Below, in pieces: positions 8,037-17,385 of a stretch of DNA of 37,205 nt. The notes under the pieces are model-generated. The model saw only the letters and a program-made list of their open reading frames with translations, did not search any database and was not told the origin of the DNA. The DNA lies in contig CAISOD010000100.1 of the NCBI GenBank assembly GCA_903887045.1, forward strand, positions 1 through 37,205. The letters are read 5' to 3'. Numbering within the stretch: the stretch's first letter is position 1; each line of letters opens with the position of its first letter. A program made the position numbers and the translations under genes. This DNA is from an uncultured Gammaproteobacteria bacterium. GTDB lineage: Bacteria; Pseudomonadota; Gammaproteobacteria; Pseudomonadales; Pseudohongiellaceae.

Positions 8037-9848
8037 ATGGTCTCCGTCGCCGCCCTCAAACTCAGAGCCGCCCCTGGCCACGATAGACCACTCAACTTGC
8101 GGGATTTTCTCGACCTGCTGGTCGAGGAAGGTCAACTGACGCAGCCGGAGTTGGAGAAGCTGGTCGACGAACGCCGCGGCACCGGTGTCAACAAGCAGCA
8201 TGTGCTCACTTATATCGCCGAGCAAAAACTGCAGGACAAGCTGCGCCCTGGCCACATGCTTGATCTGGAAGCACTGTCGCAGAAGCTGGCCGAATACAGT
8301 GGCCAAGCCTATTTCCGCATTGATTCGCTCAATATAGATGCCGCCAGGGTCACGCAGGTGATGTCGTTTGCGTTTGCGCAGCGTCATCGCATCATGGCGG
8401 TGGAAGTAAACGACCAGGAAGTGACGATAGCGTCTGCCGAGCCCTTCATCACCTCGTGGGAAGCCGGCCTCTCCCATATTTTGCGCAAGACTATCCGCCG
8501 CGTAGTGGCGAATCCGCTCGAATTGCAGCGCCTGACCACTGAGTTGTACCGCTTGTCGACCTCGATCAGCTACGCCACTTCGAAAGGCGGCCGTGGTCGC
8601 AGCAGTGGCCCGGCCATCACCAACCTTGAACAGATGCTTGAACTCGGCAAGGGCAAGGACCCGGAAGCCAACGACCAGCATATCGTCAACATTGTCGACT
8701 GGCTGTTGCAGTATGCCTTCGAGCAACGCGCGAGCGACATTCACATCGAACCCCGGCGTGAGCTCGGCAACATCCGCTTCCGAATCGACGGCGTGCTGTA
8801 CACCATCTATCAGTTCCCGATCCAGGTGTTGTCGGCGGTAACCAGTCGCCTGAAGGCGCTGTCGCGCATGAACGTTGCCGACAAACGCCGTCCACAGGAC
8901 GGCCGCCTGAAAACCAAAAGCCCGGAAGGCAATGAAGTGGAGTTGCGGTTGTCGACAATGCCCACCGCCTTCGGCGAAAAACTGGTGATGCGGATCTTCG
9001 ATCCGGACGTGCTGCTGAAATCGTTCAGCGATCTCGGCTTTGGTGCCGAAGACCTGGCGCGCTGGCAGCAGATGACCAGCAAAAAACACGGCATCATTTT
9101 GATCACGGGCCCTACCGGCAGCGGCAAAACCACTACGCTGTACTCAACTCTCAAGACGCTTGCCACCCGCGAAGTGAACGTCTGCACCATTGAAGACCCG
9201 ATCGAGATGGTCGAGTCCAGCTTCAATCAAATGCAGGTGCAGGAAAACATCGAGCTTGATTTTGCCAGCGGCGTGAAGGCACTGCTGCGACAGGACCCCG
9301 ACATCATCATGATTGGCGAGATCCGCAATCTCGAAACCGCCCAAATCGCGATTCAGGCGGCGTTGACAGGCCACCTGGTGTTTTCGTCGCTGCACACCAA
9401 CGATGCGCCCTCCGCAGTGACGCGCCTGATTGAACTGGGTGTACCGTCGTACCTGATCAAGGCCACGCTGATAGGTGTGGTTGCACAGCGTCTGGTGCGT
9501 GTGCTGTGTCCGACCTGCAAGAAGGAAGCGGAGCCCGATCACACCATCTGGCAAAACCTGATTGCACCGTGGCAAACCACTGTGCCGAAGCATGTCTACG
9601 AGCCGGTCGGTTGTCTTGACTGTCGCGAAACCGGTTTCAAAGGACGCCAGGGTATCTACGAAATCATGCAGATCAGTGACGGTTTGCGGGCATTGATGGA
9701 CAGCGCCTCGGACGTGGGCAAGCTGCGGCAACAAGCCTATCGTGAAGGCATGTGCAGCCTGCGGCTCAGTGGGGCGCAGAAAGTGGCCAGCGGCAATACT
9801 TCGGTAATCGAAGTGTTGCGGGTAACGCCTGAAAGTTTTGGCCACTGA
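8037..9848 (+). CDS. GspE/PulE/PilB-type secretion or pilus assembly ATPase
   Basis: A 603-residue hexameric-type ATPase that powers type II secretion or type IV pilus extension at the cytoplasmic face of the inner membrane. An N-terminal MshE/T2SSE-like domain (about 20-165) precedes the motor. Walker A is GPTGSGKTT (358-366), the Asp box TIEDPIE (384-390), Walker B LLRQDPDIIMIGEIR (about 417-430) and the His box GHLVFSSLHTND. Two CxxC pairs (C491/C494 and C526/C529) form the zinc site typical of GspE and PilB. No partner genes (pilin, GspF/PilC, secretin) are in the window, so the machine it serves is unknown. The stop overlaps the glnE start (TGATG), placing it first in the glnE-waa operon. 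The start has only a weak ribosome site. Confidence 0.9.
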   Translation: MVSVAALKLRAAPGHDRPLNLRDFLDLLVEEGQLTQPELEKLVDERRGTGVNKQHVLTYIAEQKLQDKLRPGHMLDLEALSQKLAEYSGQAYFRIDSLNIDAARVTQVMSFAFAQRHRIMAVEVNDQEVTIASAEPFITSWEAGLSHILRKTIRRVVANPLELQRLTTELYRLSTSISYATSKGGRGRSSGPAITNLEQMLELGKGKDPEANDQHIVNIVDWLLQYAFEQRASDIHIEPRRELGNIRFRIDGVLYTIYQFPIQVLSAVTSRLKALSRMNVADKRRPQDGRLKTKSPEGNEVELRLSTMPTAFGEKLVMRIFDPDVLLKSFSDLGFGAEDLARWQQMTSKKHGIILITGPTGSGKTTTLYSTLKTLATREVNVCTIEDPIEMVESSFNQMQVQENIELDFASGVKALLRQDPDIIMIGEIRNLETAQIAIQAALTGHLVFSSLHTNDAPSAVTRLIELGVPSYLIKATLIGVVAQRLVRVLCPTCKKEAEPDHTIWQNLIAPWQTTVPKHVYEPVGCLDCRETGFKGRQGIYEIMQISDGLRALMDSASDVGKLRQQAYREGMCSLRLSGAQKVASGNTSVIEVLRVTPESFGH

Positions 9849-12784
9849 TGCAAGCCGCTACCGATCTGCTGCTGCGCGCGCAGCAACGCTTCAACGATAC
9901 TCTCGCACAGCAGAGTGACCTGAAGGCGTTGCTTGATGCCAGTCCCGCGCAGGCGCTTGAGTTACCGGCGCTGTGGCTGGCCAGCGATCACGCCTTTGAG
10001 GTGTGCAACACCAATCCCGAACTGTTGGCCGACCTGCTCAGTGAAGGCGATCTTGTTCGGAATTACGACAACTGGCAGCAACACCTTGAGCGCTTCCAGC
10101 TGCGCTGTTTGCCCTACACGGTGGACCTTGGCGCCGATGCGGTGCCATCGCTGCAGCGATTGTTGCGGCGTTTCCGCCAGCGCGAATGGCTGCGTATCGT
10201 CTGGCGGGATGTGCATTGCCTGGCGACGCTGGAGCAAACCTGTGCAGACCTCACTGCACTGGCCGATGCCTGTATCCGTCATGCGCTGCCACTATTGCAG
10301 AGGCAGGTGGAGCGCATGCAAGGCGTGCCGTTCGATGCCACTGGCCGCCGCCAACAGCTGATTGTGCTGGCGATGGGGAAGTACGGCGCCGGCGAGTTGA
10401 ATCTCTCGTCTGATATCGACCTGATCTACGCCTTTGCCGAGGACGGCGAAACCCGCCTCGACGCCGAAACCGAAAAGCATTATCCACTGGCGCAGCCGTG
10501 CACTATCCAGGCTTTCTTTGTCCGTCTCGGCCAGCTGCTGCTGTCGGTGCTCGATACGCGTACCCCCGACGGCTTTGTGTTCCGTGTTGATCTGCGGTTG
10601 CGCCCCTACGGCAGCGCTGGAGCGCTGGCGTTGTCGCATGCAGCGCTGGAAGAGTACTACCACAGCCAGGGCCGCGACTGGGAACGCTTTGCCATGATCA
10701 AGGTGCGCGCTGTCACCGGCGACGCGGGCGATGTACAGCTGTTGATGCAAATGCTGCGCGGCTTCACCTATCGCCGCTATCTTGATTTCGCCACCATTGA
10801 ATCGTTGCGTGATCTGAAGCGCCAGATAGAACAGCAGGTGCGGCGCAAGGGCATGCTGCGCAACATCAAGCTTGGCAACGGCGGTATCCGCGAGATCGAG
10901 TTTGTGGTGCAGGTGTTCCAGTTGATCCACGGCGGTCGCCGCAAACCGCTGCAACAGCCGGCATTGCGAGTGGCCTTGGTCGAGCTGGTAGAGGGGGCTT
11001 ACCTCACTGCGGAGGATGCTGCGGCTTTGTACGACAGCTATCGTTTCCTGCGCCGGCTTGAACATGCGATCCAGGCGCTGCGCGATGCACAAACCCACGA
11101 CTATCCCGACGATCCGCTGTCCGAGCACCGGATTGCAGTAACGCTGGGCTATATCGAGGCCGCCCAGTTGCGCGAGCAGTTGGCAGCAGTGCGTGCGAAA
11201 GTGGCGCAGCATTTCCACGACGTGATCGGCCGCGCTGACGACGACAAAAAGGAGAATGCAGACGTCAGCCTGCAACAGCTATGGCTCGGCAATGTAGACA
11301 GCGAGCGGGCGCAGGCGTTTTTGACGGAAGCGGGCTATACCGATGCCGCCACTTTGTTGCAGACCCTCGATAATTTCCGCCGGAGTCGCCAGTTTCTTGG
11401 TCTCGATCGTTCCAGTCGCGAGCGGCTTGATCGCTTCATGCCGGTGTTGCTGACGCGCGTCGCGCGCAGTGAGACGCCAACGCAGGCGTTCCTGCGGGTG
11501 TTCACCTTTGTGCAGGCGGTGGTACAGCGCACGGTGTACATGGTGCTGTTGCTGGAAAATCCGCTGGCGCTGCAGCAACTGATCACGCTGTGCAACGCAA
11601 GTCCCTGGGTGGTGGAGTTGTTGTCGCGCTACCCGGTGCTGCTCGACGAACTGCTGCGGCCACTCAAACAGCCTCCGCTGTTGCCGGAACTGCGCAGCCA
11701 GTTGCAGCGCCAGCTGTTGCGCAGTACCAGCGGCGATCTGGAAGATCAGCTCGGCATCATCCAGTATTTCAAGCAGGAGCAGGTGTTGAACGTGGCAGCG
11801 GCCGAACTGTCGGGCAGCATGTCGATCATGAAGGTCAGTGACTATCTGACCTGGATTGCCGAATCGGTGGTGGAGCAGTTGCTACAGCTGGCATGGCAGC
11901 AATTGACGGCGCGCCACGGCTATCCTTGCAACCAGGCGGGTCACAGTGGTGACTGCGACTTCATCATCATCGCCTACGGCAAACTCGGCGGACTCGAACT
12001 CAGCTACGGCTCCGATCTCGATCTGGTGTTCGTGCATGATGGTCACGCTGAACTCGATACCACCGGTGGCGGTTCATCGCAGCCGCTCAACAGTACGGCG
12101 TTCTACGTGCAGCTGGCGCAGAAAATCCTCGCACTGCTTGGCACCCAGACCTTGGTCGGCAAGTTGTACGAAATCGATTTGCGCTTGCGGCCGTCTGGGG
12201 CTTCCGGTGCCTTGGTAAGTTCGCTGGAAGCCTTTGATCGCTATCAACAGCGCGAAGCATGGACCTGGGAACACCAGGCGCTGGTGCGTGCGCGCGTGAT
12301 CACTGGCGCCCCCGGCCTGACAGCCCGTTTCGAAGCGGTGCGCACCAACATACTCACGCGGGAACGCGATCTGGAAAAACTCAGGAGCGATATCACCCAC
12401 ATGCGCGAGCGTATGCTGCAGCAACACGGCTCAAAACATACCAACCGTTTTGATTTGAAGCAGGACAGCGGTGGGCTGATCGACATCGAATTCATGGTGC
12501 AGTACCTGGTGTTGGCAAATGCACATGTGCATCCCGACTTCTTGCGCTGGAGCGACAACATGCGGCTGCTTGATACCGCTGTCACCGCCGGGGTGCTCGA
12601 CAGCACCAGTGCCGAAACGTTGCAGATGTTGTACCTCACCTACCGCAGCGAGTTGCACCGCCTGGCCTTGAACCTGGCCAGCTCAGTGCTTGAAGCTGAT
12701 GCATTTGCGCTGGAGCGCAAAGACGTCCAGGCGATCTGGCATCGGCTGTTTCCGCAAAAGCCTGCAAACGAGACCGTAGCATGA
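9848..12784 (+). CDS. glnE: Bifunctional glutamine synthetase adenylyltransferase/adenylyl-removing enzyme
   Basis: Adds AMP to, and removes it from, glutamine synthetase in response to PII, tuning ammonia assimilation. At 978 residues it matches the family (about 950-990). Two nucleotidyltransferase domains are plain. The N-terminal deadenylylase has LAMGKYGAGELNLSSDIDLI (about residues 173-192). The C-terminal adenylylase has IAYGKLGGLELSYGSDLDLV (about 706-725). Each carries the GS...DxD metal motif. A PII-responsive helical region lies between them. The start overlaps the ATPase stop and the end overlaps waaF (ATGA), so translation is coupled with LPS genes, an order also seen in Pseudomonas (glnE near waaF). 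Confidence 0.97.
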   Translation: MQAATDLLLRAQQRFNDTLAQQSDLKALLDASPAQALELPALWLASDHAFEVCNTNPELLADLLSEGDLVRNYDNWQQHLERFQLRCLPYTVDLGADAVPSLQRLLRRFRQREWLRIVWRDVHCLATLEQTCADLTALADACIRHALPLLQRQVERMQGVPFDATGRRQQLIVLAMGKYGAGELNLSSDIDLIYAFAEDGETRLDAETEKHYPLAQPCTIQAFFVRLGQLLLSVLDTRTPDGFVFRVDLRLRPYGSAGALALSHAALEEYYHSQGRDWERFAMIKVRAVTGDAGDVQLLMQMLRGFTYRRYLDFATIESLRDLKRQIEQQVRRKGMLRNIKLGNGGIREIEFVVQVFQLIHGGRRKPLQQPALRVALVELVEGAYLTAEDAAALYDSYRFLRRLEHAIQALRDAQTHDYPDDPLSEHRIAVTLGYIEAAQLREQLAAVRAKVAQHFHDVIGRADDDKKENADVSLQQLWLGNVDSERAQAFLTEAGYTDAATLLQTLDNFRRSRQFLGLDRSSRERLDRFMPVLLTRVARSETPTQAFLRVFTFVQAVVQRTVYMVLLLENPLALQQLITLCNASPWVVELLSRYPVLLDELLRPLKQPPLLPELRSQLQRQLLRSTSGDLEDQLGIIQYFKQEQVLNVAAAELSGSMSIMKVSDYLTWIAESVVEQLLQLAWQQLTARHGYPCNQAGHSGDCDFIIIAYGKLGGLELSYGSDLDLVFVHDGHAELDTTGGGSSQPLNSTAFYVQLAQKILALLGTQTLVGKLYEIDLRLRPSGASGALVSSLEAFDRYQQREAWTWEHQALVRARVITGAPGLTARFEAVRTNILTRERDLEKLRSDITHMRERMLQQHGSKHTNRFDLKQDSGGLIDIEFMVQYLVLANAHVHPDFLRWSDNMRLLDTAVTAGVLDSTSAETLQMLYLTYRSELHRLALNLASSVLEADAFALERKDVQAIWHRLFPQKPANETVA

Positions 12785-13830
12785 AGATACTCGTGACTGG
12801 CCCCGCCTGGGTAGGCGACACCGTGATGGCGCAGGTGATGTTCCAGTGCCTGAAGGCACAGCATCCGCGTGCTGTCATTGATGTGCTGGCACCGGCATGG
12901 TGCCGCGAAATACTCACGCGTATGCCACAGGTGCGCCACGCACTGGCCTTGCCGATTGCGCATGGCGAGCTTGCCATCGGCAAACGCTGGAAAATCGCCC
13001 GCGAATTGGCAGCGGAACAGTATGACCAGGCCATCGTGCTGCCGAACTCGTTCAAGTCGGCGCTGATTTCACGCTTTGCCGGCATTCCGCAGCGCACCGG
13101 CTGGCGTGGCGAAGCGCGCGGCTGCTTGCTCAACGATTGTCGCCGGCTCGACAAACAGCGCTACCCGCTGATGGTGCAACGCTTTGCCGCGCTGGCTTAC
13201 CCCAAAGATGCAGAGTTGCCGGCCACACTGCCGCGGCCTGCACTGCAAGTGGATGCGATGCTGGTGAATGCCGTACGGCAGCGCCTGCAGCTGCAAAGTG
13301 GCGCACCTGTAATCGCGCTGTGTCCAGGAGCCGAATTCGGCTCCTCCAAGCAATGGCCGGTGGAACACTATGCGTCAGTGGCGCAGCAGTGCATCAGGCA
13401 GGGCATGCAGGTGTGGGTATTCGGTTCGTCGCGCGACAACGTTGTGGCCGAAAAGATAGTCGGCCTGAGTGGTGCAACCGCTGGCATAGTCAATTTGTGT
13501 GGCCATACCACTCTCGGCGAGGCGGTCGATTTGCTGTCGCAGGCATCAGTGGTGGTCAGCAATGATTCGGGCCTGATGCATGTGGCCGCTGCGCTGGCCA
13601 GACCGCTGGTGGTAGTGTACGGTTCGAGCTCGCCGGCATTTACCCCGCCGCTGGCGGAACGGGTGGAAATCCTCTCGCTGCAGCTCGATTGCAGTCCGTG
13701 CTTCAAGCGCGTATGCCCGTTGCAACACCACGACTGCCTGGGCCAACTGAGGCCGGCGGTGGTGCTGGCGGCGGTGACGCGCCTGTTGGCGCAAGCAATC
13801 CCGGTTCTGGAATCTGAATGCGCGTCCTGA
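12781..13830 (+). CDS. waaF: ADP-heptose:LPS heptosyltransferase II
   Basis: Adds the second heptose of the LPS inner core from ADP-heptose, at the inner face of the cytoplasmic membrane. It has 349 residues, the usual GT9 length. The start MKILVTGPAWVGDTVMAQVM is the WaaF signature, as are CPGAEFGSSKQWPVEHYASV and the nucleotide-binding NDSGLMHVAAALARPLVVVY near the C-terminus, followed by the cysteine-rich CSPCFKRVCPLQHHDC. The start lies within the glnE stop (ATGA) and the 3' end overlaps waaC by 13 bases. Confidence 0.95.
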   Translation: MKILVTGPAWVGDTVMAQVMFQCLKAQHPRAVIDVLAPAWCREILTRMPQVRHALALPIAHGELAIGKRWKIARELAAEQYDQAIVLPNSFKSALISRFAGIPQRTGWRGEARGCLLNDCRRLDKQRYPLMVQRFAALAYPKDAELPATLPRPALQVDAMLVNAVRQRLQLQSGAPVIALCPGAEFGSSKQWPVEHYASVAQQCIRQGMQVWVFGSSRDNVVAEKIVGLSGATAGIVNLCGHTTLGEAVDLLSQASVVVSNDSGLMHVAAALARPLVVVYGSSSPAFTPPLAERVEILSLQLDCSPCFKRVCPLQHHDCLGQLRPAVVLAAVTRLLAQAIPVLESECAS

Positions 13831-14918
13831 TCGTCAAAGTATCCTCCCTCGGGGACATAATCCACACGCTGCCCGCTGTCACCGACGCCTTCCGCGCCAA
13901 ACGCGGTCTGCGGTTTGATTGGGTAGTGGAGGAAGCCTTCGCCGAAATTCCGGCCTGGCATCCTGCAGTGGATCGTGTGATTCCGATAGCCCTGCGGCGT
14001 TGGCGCAAGAGTCCGCTGCGCAGCTGGCGCAGCGGCGAGTTCGCCGCTTTTACACAGGATTTGCAGCAGGAACACTACGACCTTGTGATTGATGCGCAGG
14101 GTCTTTTCAAAAGCGGCTTGATAAGCCGCCTCGCGCGCGGCCTTACGGTAGGGCTCAGCAACCGCACGATTCGCGAGCCGCTGGCGACGCTGTTCTACAA
14201 CGTGGTGTATGCAGTGCCCTGGCAGCAACACGCAGTCGAGCGCATTCGCGATCTGTTTTCACGCACTTTCAACTACACGCTCGACTACCACACCTGCGAT
14301 TACGGCCTTGATTCCCGCCGCTTCATGACGCCGCAGTTGAATCATGGCACCGGCGAAAAATACCTGATGTTTTTCCACGGCACCACCTGGGAGACCAAGC
14401 TGTGGCCATTGCAGTACTGGCAGGAACTGACGCAACTGGCGAATGCTGCAGGCTTCGGCGTCAAACTGTTGTGGGGCAATGCCGACGAGCGCGACCGTGC
14501 GCTGGCCATTGCCGGTGCCGGTAGTAATGTTGAAGTGCTTGATCAGCAAAGCCTCACCAGCATCGCCGGCTACCTGATACGCAGTGCCGGCGTGGTAACC
14601 GTCGATACTGGGCTGGCCCATCTTGCTGCAGCGCTGTCGCTGCCGGTGGTGTCGTTGTATGGCGCGTCCGATCCAGCGCTCACCGGCACCTATGGCCGCC
14701 GCCAGTTGCACATGAACTCATCGTTGTCGTGTTCACCGTGCCGTCAGCGGACCTGCAGTTATCGCGGCCCCACGCTGGAAGATGACTTCAATGGCGCACG
14801 TTTCAGCGTAGAACCGGCGTGCTACCGCACGCATCCACCCAAGCTGGTGTGGGGCAACCTTTCGGCGTTGATGGCCGGCGGCCAGGGCACGCTCGACGGC
14901 CTGTTCTATCCGGCATGA
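13818..14918 (+). CDS. waaC: LPS heptosyltransferase I
   Basis: Transfers the first heptose onto Kdo2-lipid A. The GT9 start MRVLIVKVSSLGDIIHTLPA, followed by DWVVEEAFAEIPAWHPAVDR, is diagnostic of WaaC. The donor-site motif VDTGLAHLAAALSLPVVSLY GASDP occurs near residue 260-280. At 366 residues it is longer than E. coli WaaC (about 320). The extra length is a C-terminal tail after the CSPCRQRTC motif, ending in GTLDGLFYPA. It overlaps waaF by 13 bases and is followed by waaG after 16 bases. Confidence 0.94.
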   Translation: MRVLIVKVSSLGDIIHTLPAVTDAFRAKRGLRFDWVVEEAFAEIPAWHPAVDRVIPIALRRWRKSPLRSWRSGEFAAFTQDLQQEHYDLVIDAQGLFKSGLISRLARGLTVGLSNRTIREPLATLFYNVVYAVPWQQHAVERIRDLFSRTFNYTLDYHTCDYGLDSRRFMTPQLNHGTGEKYLMFFHGTTWETKLWPLQYWQELTQLANAAGFGVKLLWGNADERDRALAIAGAGSNVEVLDQQSLTSIAGYLIRSAGVVTVDTGLAHLAAALSLPVVSLYGASDPALTGTYGRRQLHMNSSLSCSPCRQRTCSYRGPTLEDDFNGARFSVEPACYRTHPPKLVWGNLSALMAGGQGTLDGLFYPA

Positions 14919-14934
14919 GTCGCGGAGTGCTTCG

Positions 14935-16071
14935 ATGCGACTTGCCTTTGTTTTGTTCGACTGGTTTCCCCAAGGTGGTTTGCAACAAGACCTGGTGAAA
15001 GTCGTGCGCGCTTGCCAGAGCAGTGCCGCCAGCCAACTCAAAGAGGGGCTGATCTGTGAAATCCACTGCCTCGCCTGGCAGGGTGATACGCTGCCGGACA
15101 TCACTACCCACATTTTCCAGGCGCGCCGCTTCAGCAAGGTGGGGCTGCGCAAAGCCTTCGCCGCCCATGTGGAGCAATTGAAAGGCCGGGTTGATCTGGT
15201 GGTGGGTTTCAATCGCTTGCCCGGACTCGATTATTACTTTGGTGCGGATACCTGCTTTGCCCATCGCGCACAGCAACGCTCGTGGTGGTACCGGCTGGCG
15301 CCACGCACGCAGCAATACCTGCGCTTCGAACAGGCTGTGTTCGGTGACCACAGCAACACCGTGGCCATGTTGCTGACTCCGCAACAACGGCTGCAGTACC
15401 AACAGCACTATGACACGCCGCCGCACCGTTTGATTGATCTGCCGCCGGGCATTGACCGCAAACACTGTGCCGGCGCTGATGCCGCTGAGTTGCGCGCAAG
15501 CTTGCGCGCGGGGTTTGGCATTGCCGATGACGAACTGCTGGTGTTGCAGATCGGTTCCAGCTTCATTACCAAGGGGGTTGAACGCTCACTGCAGGCACTG
15601 GCGGCATTGCCGCGCGAGCTGCACCGCCGCGTACATTATTGCCTGATGGGTCGCGACAACCGTCTGGCGTACTGGCAACAGCGTGCGCGTGACATTACCG
15701 GTCTTGGTAGTCGTCTGCATTTTCCCGGCCCCGGACACAGCGTGCCGCGTTGCATGCAGGGCGCCGATGTATTGCTGCATCCGTCGCTGCATGAAAGTGC
15801 CGGCATGGTGATTCTTGAAGCAGTGGTAGCCGGGCTGCCGGTGTTGACTACCGCCAGCTGTGGCTACGCCCGGCGTGTCATTGAGGCCGGTGCCGGTCTC
15901 GTGTGTGACGAACCTTTCAATCAGCAACAGCTGAATGCCATGCTCGTCACAATGTTGACTGGCGAGCGTGCCAGCTGGCGCCAGCACGGCATACACTACG
16001 GTCAATCCCGCAACCTGTATGACATGCCGGCGGTAATTGCCGACATCGTGTTGAATCGAAGAACCGGCTGA
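14935..16071 (+). CDS. waaG: LPS core glycosyltransferase, WaaG-like (GT4)
   Basis: A GT-B fold, family 4 glycosyltransferase that adds the first outer-core hexose to heptose II, peripheral to the inner membrane. The start MRLAFVLFDWFPQGGLQQDL parallels E. coli WaaG (FCLYKYFPFGGLQRDF). The C-terminal half carries the retaining GT4 donor signature HESAGMVILEAVVAGLPVLT, including the E-x7-E pair at about residues 286-295. It has 378 residues, close to the 370-374 usual. A GGAG-containing sequence lies a few bases before the ATG. It sits between waaC and waaP, the order found in Pseudomonas. The donor sugar cannot be deduced. Confidence 0.92.
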   Translation: MRLAFVLFDWFPQGGLQQDLVKVVRACQSSAASQLKEGLICEIHCLAWQGDTLPDITTHIFQARRFSKVGLRKAFAAHVEQLKGRVDLVVGFNRLPGLDYYFGADTCFAHRAQQRSWWYRLAPRTQQYLRFEQAVFGDHSNTVAMLLTPQQRLQYQQHYDTPPHRLIDLPPGIDRKHCAGADAAELRASLRAGFGIADDELLVLQIGSSFITKGVERSLQALAALPRELHRRVHYCLMGRDNRLAYWQQRARDITGLGSRLHFPGPGHSVPRCMQGADVLLHPSLHESAGMVILEAVVAGLPVLTTASCGYARRVIEAGAGLVCDEPFNQQQLNAMLVTMLTGERASWRQHGIHYGQSRNLYDMPAVIADIVLNRRTG

Positions 16072-16856
16072 TGGCCCTGCAACAAGAACTCTACCTGCGC
16101 GACGATCTGCAACAGCTGTGGCAAGGCCAGGATGCATTTGCGGCTGCGCGCGCCGTCAGCGGCACCATTTTCCGCAAACTGGAACAGCGACAGACGCTGG
16201 CGTTTTCACACTCGAGCCGCTGTTACTTCATCAAGCGGCATCGCGGCGTCACCTGGAAGGAGATCTTCAAGAACCTGCTGCAGCTGCGGATGCCTGTGGT
16301 GAGTGCGCACAACGAGTTCCAGGCGATCCAGCAGCTGCAGCGGCTCGGCATCAAGGTGCCCTCTGTTGCTGCCTATGGGCGTCGTGGCTGGTTTCCCGCT
16401 ACGTTCGAATCATTCCTGGTCACCGACGACGTGGGTGAGCATGTCAGCCTCGAAGACCACTGCCGCCACTGGGCAGTGCTGCGGCCAACCTTTGCGCACA
16501 AGCAGGAGTTGCTTCTGCAGGCAGCCGACATCGCCCGCACAATGCACGCTGCCGGCATCTGTCATCGTGATTTCTATCTGTGCCATCTGCTGTTGACCGG
16601 CAACGGCGAGCCACTGACAGTGATTGATCTGCATCGTGCGCTGATCAAGCCCGGTTTACCCCTGCGTTGGTGCATCAAGGATCTGGCCGGCTTGTACTTC
16701 TCGGCGATGGATTGCGGGTTTGGCAAGCGCGATCTGCTGCGCTTCATGTGCCGCTACTCACAGGCGCCGCTGCGCCGCTTGCTCATGGACGACAAGGAAT
16801 TCTGGCTGGCAGTGCAGCAACGGGCTGAGCGGCTCTATCGCAAACACCAGCGTTAA
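16071..16856 (+). CDS. waaP: LPS core heptose (I) kinase
   Basis: Phosphorylates the inner-core heptose using ATP, strengthening divalent-cation bridges in the outer membrane. The 261 residues match RfaP/WaaP (about 265). Protein-kinase-like elements are visible: a lysine in YFIKRHRGVTWKEIFKNLL (K55), the catalytic loop HRDFYLCHLLL (D167) and the metal aspartate in VIDLHRA (D186). It overlaps the waaG stop (TGATG) and is the last gene of the forward operon. The next gene converges on it after 63 bases, with no evident intrinsic terminator. Confidence 0.94.
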   Translation: MALQQELYLRDDLQQLWQGQDAFAAARAVSGTIFRKLEQRQTLAFSHSSRCYFIKRHRGVTWKEIFKNLLQLRMPVVSAHNEFQAIQQLQRLGIKVPSVAAYGRRGWFPATFESFLVTDDVGEHVSLEDHCRHWAVLRPTFAHKQELLLQAADIARTMHAAGICHRDFYLCHLLLTGNGEPLTVIDLHRALIKPGLPLRWCIKDLAGLYFSAMDCGFGKRDLLRFMCRYSQAPLRRLLMDDKEFWLAVQQRAERLYRKHQR

Positions 16857-16919
16857 CGGCCCAGGCTGCAGCGTGAATTTGATCTGTGCTTGTGCCTGTA
16901 CCGGCAATCCCGGCGGTTC

Positions 16920-17375
16920 TTACTCGGCAGCCTGCGTGCAACTGCACGTTACGCCGCGGGCGGTTACGCGTCGCAGGTCGGTGTTGTCGCCGATCGGGTA
17001 GTCGTGGGTGAATGTGACATCACCGGCGTCGCTGCGTTGCCATGGCTCATTGAAAGTCAGCGTTTGTGCCTCACCGGCAACATCGCGCAGCGTTACCACG
17101 ATGTCGTAGCTGCCGCTCGAAGCCGGGCAAGTGGGATTTTCGAGTGTGCCGTTGACGCGAGCGAAAGTGTTGCGTTGCTGGTAATCGAGCTTGATTGCGG
17201 CGGCGCAGCCGATGGTCTTGGCTTCCATGCCTTTAACTGTGATCTCGATATCCGGCATGCGGATTGCTTCGGCAGCGAAGCTGCTGTTCGCAATCAACAA
17301 CGAATGCAGCAACCAGGGTGAAAGCGGCCATGCAGTCGGCCAGGAAATCGACAAAGCAGCACGCAGTGCGGACAT
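16920..17375 (-). CDS. Uncharacterised secreted protein, 151 aa
   Basis: I do not recognise this family. The start at 17375 is well supported: AGGAGG lies six bases upstream, and the product begins MSALRAALSIS, then a hydrophobic stretch (WPLSPWLLHSLLIA) and an AxA-type cleavage site (SSFAAEA). This gives a signal peptide of about 35 residues and a mature protein of about 115. The mature part is predicted beta-rich (DIEITVKGMEAKTIGCAAAI, then SGSYDIVVTLRD and TLTFNEPWQRSDAGDVTFTH). It has four cysteines, two of them in a terminal CSC, suggesting disulfides in the periplasm. It starts 10 bases after the pth2 stop and closes the reverse-strand operon. Confidence 0.75.
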   Translation of the reverse strand: MSALRAALSISWPTAWPLSPWLLHSLLIANSSFAAEAIRMPDIEITVKGMEAKTIGCAAAIKLDYQQRNTFARVNGTLENPTCPASSGSYDIVVTLRDVAGEAQTLTFNEPWQRSDAGDVTFTHDYPIGDNTDLRRVTARGVTCSCTQAAE

Positions 17376-17385
17376 GGCAAGCCTC

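Noticed and set aside
7848-9089. A 413-codon reverse open frame
   Set aside because: It is antisense to the secretion ATPase and the end of the IS200-like gene, both well supported; no family features.
10292-11275. A 327-codon reverse open frame
   Set aside because: Antisense to glnE nucleotidyltransferase domain; composition is that of a shadow frame.
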